A stretch of DNA of 11,032 nucleotides from Candidatus Absconditabacterales bacterium (lineage in GTDB: Bacteria > Patescibacteriota > Gracilibacteria > Absconditabacterales > Absconditicoccaceae). Of the stretch, positions 7,301-11,032 are shown piece by piece. The stretch lies in contig CALCME010000072.1 in assembly GCA_937965925.1 (NCBI GenBank), positions 1 to 11,032 on the forward strand, in the 5' to 3' direction. The notes below the pieces were generated by a model. It was given only the letters and a program-made list of their open reading frames with translations, was not told where the DNA came from and did not search any database. The position numbers and the translations under genes are program-made. Each line of letters opens with the position of its first letter. Positions within the stretch are counted from its first letter, which is position 1.

Positions 7301-8564
7301 ATCATCATTCTATTTGTAGGGTTCAAGAATACGCTTCAGTAAGTTGTATTATCAAAAACTCTCCATGTGCTTCTGTCGTAGTTGGATGAAGAGATACAAT
7401 AGTTATGTTTCAAGAAAGTGAAGAACTACTCGTTTCCTCTAATTGGGTGTCTTGTATTAAGACTTCAAGATGATCTTCACAAAGTATTGTTGATGACTTT
7501 TCAGGACTAACTACCTGTAAAAGTACATCCATATATTGATCATGAGGAATGATAAGGGGAAAAGAACACCCTCTTCAACGATCTTCAGTCCAAGATGATG
7601 ATCATGTTTGAGAGAGAATTTCTTGTCGTTGGTAGACATATGATGTCTCACAAATTTCTTCTTCCACATAAAGTTTACGTCAATTATCTCATTCAAGAAG
7701 ACGTATATCACATCCAGGAAGATTACTTACATTCTCTGTCGGTATTTCCGCTTCAGTTTCTGATTCAAGTGTAACTTCTCTATCAGGAGTTTCAATATCT
7801 ATAAGTGATCAACTTCCAGCGGAACTAACTCATCATGACAATATATCAGATACAGGTATTTCTCAATCCATATTCACTCAACCAATAAGTTCTACTGTTC
7901 ATGTAGATGTTGTATCTATGTTATCATTTCAAGATACCTCTTCAACGAGTACTCAAGATAATGCATCATCTCAGCTACCGACTACACTACCAGAAAATAG
8001 AATACTATCTTCATTAGTAGTTCAACTTATGACTAATATGTCTTGTTCAAGACCCTCTAATGAAGATATTGCTCGAGGTGAAGGGGGTCAAATGGAGTAT
8101 TCACCACGAAACGTTTTGTGAAACGTCTGTCAAGAGTTATCTGTGTTTTTACTGTCTTGTTCTGAAAGAGTAAATGTATCTAAAGTTGTTCATGAAAAAA
8201 ATAAAGAAAGTATATGTGAACTGGTATCTTGTAAAGAGAGTCATAACGAAGATTCATACTGTCATGAAAAGAGAGTCACTCAAGTCAGGAGTTCTATATT
8301 ATCTCACAAAACATAGGATTGATTATACTTAAGAGTGGGGATTTCTACTTCAAGTGTTGAAGATTTTACTCACTCGATACGTACGGATCAAGAGAAAATA
8401 GATTCTCAGGAATTTGTTAGCTCAATTCGTTCATTTCTTCCATCAACAGAAACCTCTGAGATAAAAACCGACGAAGAACTACTTCAAAACACAAAAGACG
8501 ACAACACAAAGAAAACAAAAAGATGAATACACAATATTCTGACATATTTCATACACACGACCAT
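4341..8564 (-). CDS. Giant secreted protein with tandem lamin-tail domains and a C-terminal coiled coil
   Basis: With UGA as Gly this is one open frame of 1407 residues. The N-terminus is a Sec-type signal peptide (basic KYVR, then ILCIHLFVFFVLSSFVF, then a Ser run). Four clear lamin-tail domains (LTD, an immunoglobulin-like fold found in lamins and in many bacterial surface proteins) have core motifs LPNP(D/A/S)G at about 598, 776, 933 and 1124. Each also has (L/I)NAG(K/T)R, GLYN...C(I/V)RLE and, in most, a Tyr-Asp-Glu before CYPxP. Degenerate LTD-like segments lie at about 33-130 (FISEVSVDGRNERIELTN) and 383-490. A Cys-containing segment sits near 285-370, and Asp/Glu/Ser-rich linkers near 490-580 and between repeats. 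The C-terminus (about 1240-1310) is a charged coiled coil. No catalytic motif or sortase signal was seen. The ATG at 8564 has a weak AGGTG nine bases upstream; ATG 8552 is an alternative. Stop TAG. An envelope or host-contact role is inferred only. Confidence 0.9.
4355..4384 (+). terminator. Intrinsic terminator overlapping the end of the LTD gene
   Basis: CTTCACTC (4355-4362) pairs completely with GAGTGGAG (4368-4375), including one G-U, around the loop AATGC. Eight T follow at 4377-4384 on the + strand. It lies antisense to the last codons of the minus-strand LTD gene (the Lys-rich end EKKSPLALSEDVGG), so the same bases serve as codons there. It implies a short + strand transcript coming from the 4065-4340 gap, or it may be chance. 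Confidence 0.6.
4944..6815 (-). repeat. Four tandem lamin-tail-domain repeats within the giant gene
   Basis: Four copies of roughly 95-105 codons lie at about residues 588-690, 767-865, 924-1020 and 1114-1207, separated by acidic linkers of variable length. Similarity is also visible in DNA: CTATTATATAATCA occurs near 5014 and near 6581, and TTCATGCATT with a following ACGAAG recurs near 5097 and near 6668. Each copy keeps the order PNPxG, NAG(K/T)R, GLYN, CxRLE, CYPxP, including two cysteines at fixed places. They look like diverged internal duplications. Confidence 0.85.
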
Positions 8565-8650
8565 AAAGATAAACACCTAAAATCTATGGTCTTTCCTGTA
8601 TAATGTCTGTATAGATTCAACAATTTCTTAACAATTTCTCTTGCTAAAAG

Positions 8651-8656
8651 ATTATA
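8651..8656 (-). promoter_or_regulatory. Candidate -10 box for the LTD gene
   Basis: The gap between the DUF177 gene and the LTD gene (8565-8719) is very AT-rich. On the minus strand it contains a perfect TATAAT, about 85 bases before the LTD start. No clear TTGACA lies 16-18 bases upstream of it. The same gap has a short (TAA)n-like run near 8688-8701 and two nearly repeated ACAATTTCT words near 8620-8640. The call rests only on the -10 match. Confidence 0.3.
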
Positions 8657-8719
8657 AATAGATTAAATATAAAAGATAATAATAATAATAAGAAAGAAGG
8701 TTTTGTTGAATAATTGTTA

Positions 8720-9202
8720 TTATTTTCGAACGATCCCGTTATGTACTGGTCAATCATCGGGGAGTTCTTCATCTAGTTGACTAGACAGATTTTGACAATT
8801 TGTGCACAATTGTTTAATTGGTTCATCTAGCGTAATTTCTTCGATAAATGTTTGTTCTAGATCTAGACGTCAATCTCTAGAAGAGAAGCTGATTTCATCT
8901 TCTTTTAATTGATGAAGTGGATAGTCTGCGTAACATCAAAGATTAATGTCACGAAGTGTACGAGTAATTTCTTTCTTTTCTCAACACCTGTCACATTGAT
9001 ATTCTCACGTATAGCTCGTTTTTGTAAGAGTAACAAAAGCTGTCTCATCATCACCTCTTTGAAGATGAATATTTGATGAGATTCATCATGTAATATGTGG
9101 CAGCTTAGTAGAAAATTTCTGTTTAAAGGTAAGGTCATCAGAAATTGTTGTGCTTTTTAAGAAGTCATTGATCCTAATTATGAAGTTTCTATCTTGACGC
9201 AT
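8720..9202 (-). CDS. DUF177/YceD-family protein with Cys pairs
   Basis: A 160-residue protein that fits the DUF177 (YceD) family, which in other bacteria is linked to 23S rRNA accumulation and usually lies beside rpmF. The central pattern YQCDRCGEKKEITRTL (68-83) is followed by an acidic stretch, DGRLDLEQTFIEEITLDEP (110-128), matching the family's G-x-IDL...E-x-I-x-L-x-x-P region, and then LCTNC (132-136). The two CxxC pairs (70/73 and 133/136) plus C90 could bind zinc, as in family members. Several glycines, including G74, are UGA. The start is the ATG at 9202; the frame stays open upstream for about 50 codons, but that stretch is antisense to the start of tilS. Stop TAA. No L32 (rpmF) gene follows. 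The identification is by pattern and moderately sure. Confidence 0.78.
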
Positions 9203-9275
9203 GAGTTGAAGAGAATTTATAGATAAAAATACGAGATCGTTTTGTTCTGAAACAGGTTGATCTTTTCTGTTAGGT

Positions 9276-10487
9276 ATGGAAGATGCTTTGTTTGATTCGT
9301 TTGTGCTTAAAAAGAATTGAACATACTTTGTTGCTGTATCAACATGATCAGATAGTATGTATCTTTTTTATTGTATCTTTTTTTGGGCGAAAGAAAACAA
9401 TATATCGATATGATCTCTTTGTGTTCTTCATTACAATCATTCTCAAAGAGTCGAATCTTCTCTAGAACAGGAATCCCTTTCTATTTTGTGTTGAGAAATT
9501 TGAGTTACGTGCATTTCAGCGTCATATATTTGATCAAAAAAGAAAGAACACAGATTAAGGGAAGCTAGATATCATTTCTTTAAATCAGTTATAGGATCTT
9601 GTGTTTGGAAGGGGCCTTTTTATCTTTTTCTATGACACCACCTTGATGATCGCATCGAGACAACGCTTTTACATACAATAAGATGATGTTCACTGAGAGG
9701 ACACCTAAATATGATGAGAAAACAAAAACAATGAAAGATTCGATATGTTCGTCCATTACTAGGGGTTTCAAAAAAACAAATACGTACTTCTTGTCAAAAA
9801 GCATGAGTTGTGTTTTTTGAGGACAGTACGAATACTCTTCAATGAGTCTCTAAAAGAAACCAGATAAGACAAAAAATATATTTCTGTGATGAGTATTTCT
9901 CAACATATACTCATGAGTACGCTTTGCTAGAATCGGTTAGATATCAACAAAAAAAGAAAGCACCAATGATGTGTAAATTACAAGTGTTTCATGAGAATAT
10001 AGTTGCGTATTATCGTTTTTCAGGAGTGGTATCTGTATCTGACGTTGAAAGTATTTTACAGACACTGTGAATTTACGTTAACATTTGAACATCTTTATTA
10101 CAAGAAATGCATGGTTTTTTTCAAAAGAAGTCTTGAATGTTTTATAAAAAATGACGACTATTTTACTGTTCACATGCAAGTATATACGCAATTTCAGTAA
10201 TAAATGATGAATGATCAGATCTTGATGTGTGTTTACCTGTACTTCCTTTGTCTAAGAATATTCTTTTTCAGTTAACACAAAAACAAAGGTGAGAAAGAGA
10301 ACCCGTATGAGGAGAACGATCTTATCCAAAAAAAGACATGAGATATAAAGGAAAAAAACTATCGAAACGATATATTAATCAAAAAATACCTGTGTTTCTT
10401 AGAAAACACCTCCCTGTTTATCTCTGAGAGTGATGAGAGATAACACCCATATCTTGGAATATCTTACATGAAAACTGATATATATAG
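9276..10487 (+). CDS. tilS: tRNA(Ile)-lysidine synthetase TilS
   Basis: TilS attaches lysine to C34 of the CAU-anticodon tRNA-Ile, changing it to read AUA; it is essential in most bacteria. The 403-residue protein has the PP-loop ATP site FVAVSTGSDSMYLF (18-31). The usual SGGxDS here reads STGSDS, a Gly-to-Thr change also known in other TilS proteins. It then has LHYNHSQR (51-58), GHHLDDRIETTLLHTIRG (120-137; family pattern HHxDDxxET...RG), VRPLLGVSK (158-166) and FFEDSTNTLQGVSKRNQIRQK (split across 180-200; family pattern EDxxN...RNxIR). The C-terminal domain includes KKLSKRYINQKIPVFLRKHLP. Many glycines are UGA. The ATG at 9276 sets the PP-loop 22 residues in, as is usual; ATG 9180 in the same frame would overlap the divergent DUF177 gene. 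Stop TAG. Length matches the full two-domain form. Confidence 0.95.
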
Positions 10488-10525
10488 AAAATGGCGGTTT
10501 GTAAACACAATTTCTTTAGAGAAAT

Positions 10526-10553
10526 TTGACAGAAAAAAACTTTTAGGTACACT
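10526..10553 (+). promoter_or_regulatory. Candidate sigma-70-type promoter for the coiled-coil gene
   Basis: A consensus TTGACA (10526-10531) and TACACT (10548-10553) are separated by 16 bases, in the gap between tilS and the next gene. Transcription would start near 10560, giving a leader of about 35 bases and favouring the ATG at 10595. Immediately upstream is an AT-rich 7-bp hairpin (AATTTCT/AGAAATT, 10509-10526) without a T-run, so tilS has no clear terminator here. Confidence 0.55.
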
Positions 10554-10594
10554 TATTAGTGTTGCAAGTTATTTATATTATATTCGACATATTC

Positions 10595-11005
10595 ATGGCA
10601 GATGTTACACTGATACAACAATACCTTCCAGAGGAACTATGGGAAATAGCAAAGAAATATGACATTCCAGAGTCATATCTTCAAAATGATCCTGCATTGA
10701 TAAGTATGGTATTGCAATCTAGATCTATCGACACTGAGGAGGAAAAACAGAATCGATTTAACTTACTTCCTTTAATGAATGAGGAACAAATCGAGAAGTT
10801 GAGATCAATTTTAGTAAAAGAGAAAACAAAACTTAAAGAAATTGAAGAAAAATATGAGAAAAAGAAACAAGAAATAAAGCAAAAGTATCTTAATAAGCGA
10901 GAAGATTCTTGATATGCTGAGAAAGTATGAGAAATGAAACAGCAAGAAAAGCTTCATGCTCAGCAAGATGCAGAAGCGGCAGATGATCTTTTAGATATGA
11001 TTTAG
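10595..11005 (+). CDS. Small coiled-coil protein of unknown function
   Basis: A 136-residue cytoplasmic protein, with no signal peptide or membrane segment. Residues 1-45 are mixed helical (ADVTLIQQYLPEELWEIAKK). Residues 52-75 include LLPLMNEEQIEKLRSIL, and residues 74-102 form a highly charged Lys/Glu coiled coil. Under the standard code it would stop at 10910-10912, but that UGA and the one 21 bases later read as Gly, giving a continuous acidic tail that ends DDLLDMI before TAG at 11003. The ATG at 10595 was chosen because it follows the candidate promoter; a GTG at 10559 is in frame but lies at or before the predicted transcript start. I cannot assign a function. The motif around MNEEQIEKLRSIL resembles uncharacterised proteins I associate with candidate-phylum genomes, but this was not verified. 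The window ends 27 bases after the stop. Confidence 0.8.
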
Positions 11006-11032
11006 AAATCAAGAAAGAACAAAATTACAGGT

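Noticed and set aside
4341..8564. Many short + and - strand open frames under the standard code (for example 5545-5742 +, 6553-6840 +, 7918-8121 +)
   Set aside because: They are shadows or fragments of the single code-25 LTD reading frame; their compositions are biased and they match nothing, while the continuous minus-strand frame gives repeated domains.
8856..8867. Palindrome TCTAGATCTAGA
   Set aside because: It lies inside the DUF177 coding frame, where it simply encodes Arg, Leu, Asp and neighbours; nothing supports a regulatory or mobile-element role.
9203..9360. In-frame upstream extension of the DUF177 gene (about 50 open codons)
   Set aside because: It has no ATG, GTG or TTG start and is exactly antisense to the N-terminus and PP-loop of tilS, which is clearly coding.
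10468..10662. + strand frame starting MKTDIYRKWRF between tilS and the coiled-coil gene
   Set aside because: It overlaps both the tilS end and the start of the next gene in another frame, and spans the candidate promoter; no family resemblance.

Overview
The window reads as a genome that uses genetic code 25, in which UGA is glycine and only UAA and UAG are stops. That code is known from Candidatus Absconditabacteria (SR1) and Gracilibacteria. The evidence is internal. In-frame UGA codons fall on invariant glycines of recognisable families: the RsmI motif SEAGTPGLSDPG, the GNAT acetyl-CoA loop QQGKGVGR, and the nucleotidyltransferase loop AAGMGSRYGG. UGG is used separately for Trp, so UGA is not Trp (code 4). 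The DNA is AT-rich, Shine-Dalgarno sequences are mostly absent or weak, and every gene identified ends in TAA or TAG. Under the standard code almost every gene here would break into short fragments.

Layout, left to right. Positions 1-60 are the probable 3' tail of a + strand gene, followed by an intrinsic terminator (89-116) and a stretch with no convincing gene (117-455). A tight minus-strand block follows in transcription order: tRNA-Cys (3083-3010), rsmI (2822-2115), an unusual glycosyltransferase with its two GT-B domains in reversed order (2130-946), and a GNAT acetyltransferase (914-456). Upstream of the tRNA on the same strand is a sugar-nucleotide-type nucleotidyltransferase (4064-3162). 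Positions 4065-4340 hold no convincing protein but carry several hairpins and a good + strand terminator (4355-4384), which suggests a small RNA.

Positions 8564-4341 (minus) are a single 1407-codon open frame for a secreted protein. It has a signal peptide, at least four clear and two degenerate lamin-tail-domain (LTD) repeats, acidic linkers, and a C-terminal coiled coil. A DUF177/YceD-family zinc-ribbon-like protein (9202-8720, minus) lies upstream. It is divergent from tilS (9276-10487, plus), the tRNA-Ile lysidine synthetase, which is followed by a small coiled-coil protein of unknown function (10595-11005, plus).

Functionally this is a mix of translation housekeeping (rsmI, tilS, tRNA-Cys, the DUF177 protein) and cell-envelope functions (glycosyltransferase, nucleotidyltransferase, giant LTD surface protein). 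The most notable items are the UGA recoding, the giant multi-LTD protein, the domain-swapped glycosyltransferase and the candidate RNA locus. All identifications come from reading the sequence; none has been checked against a database.
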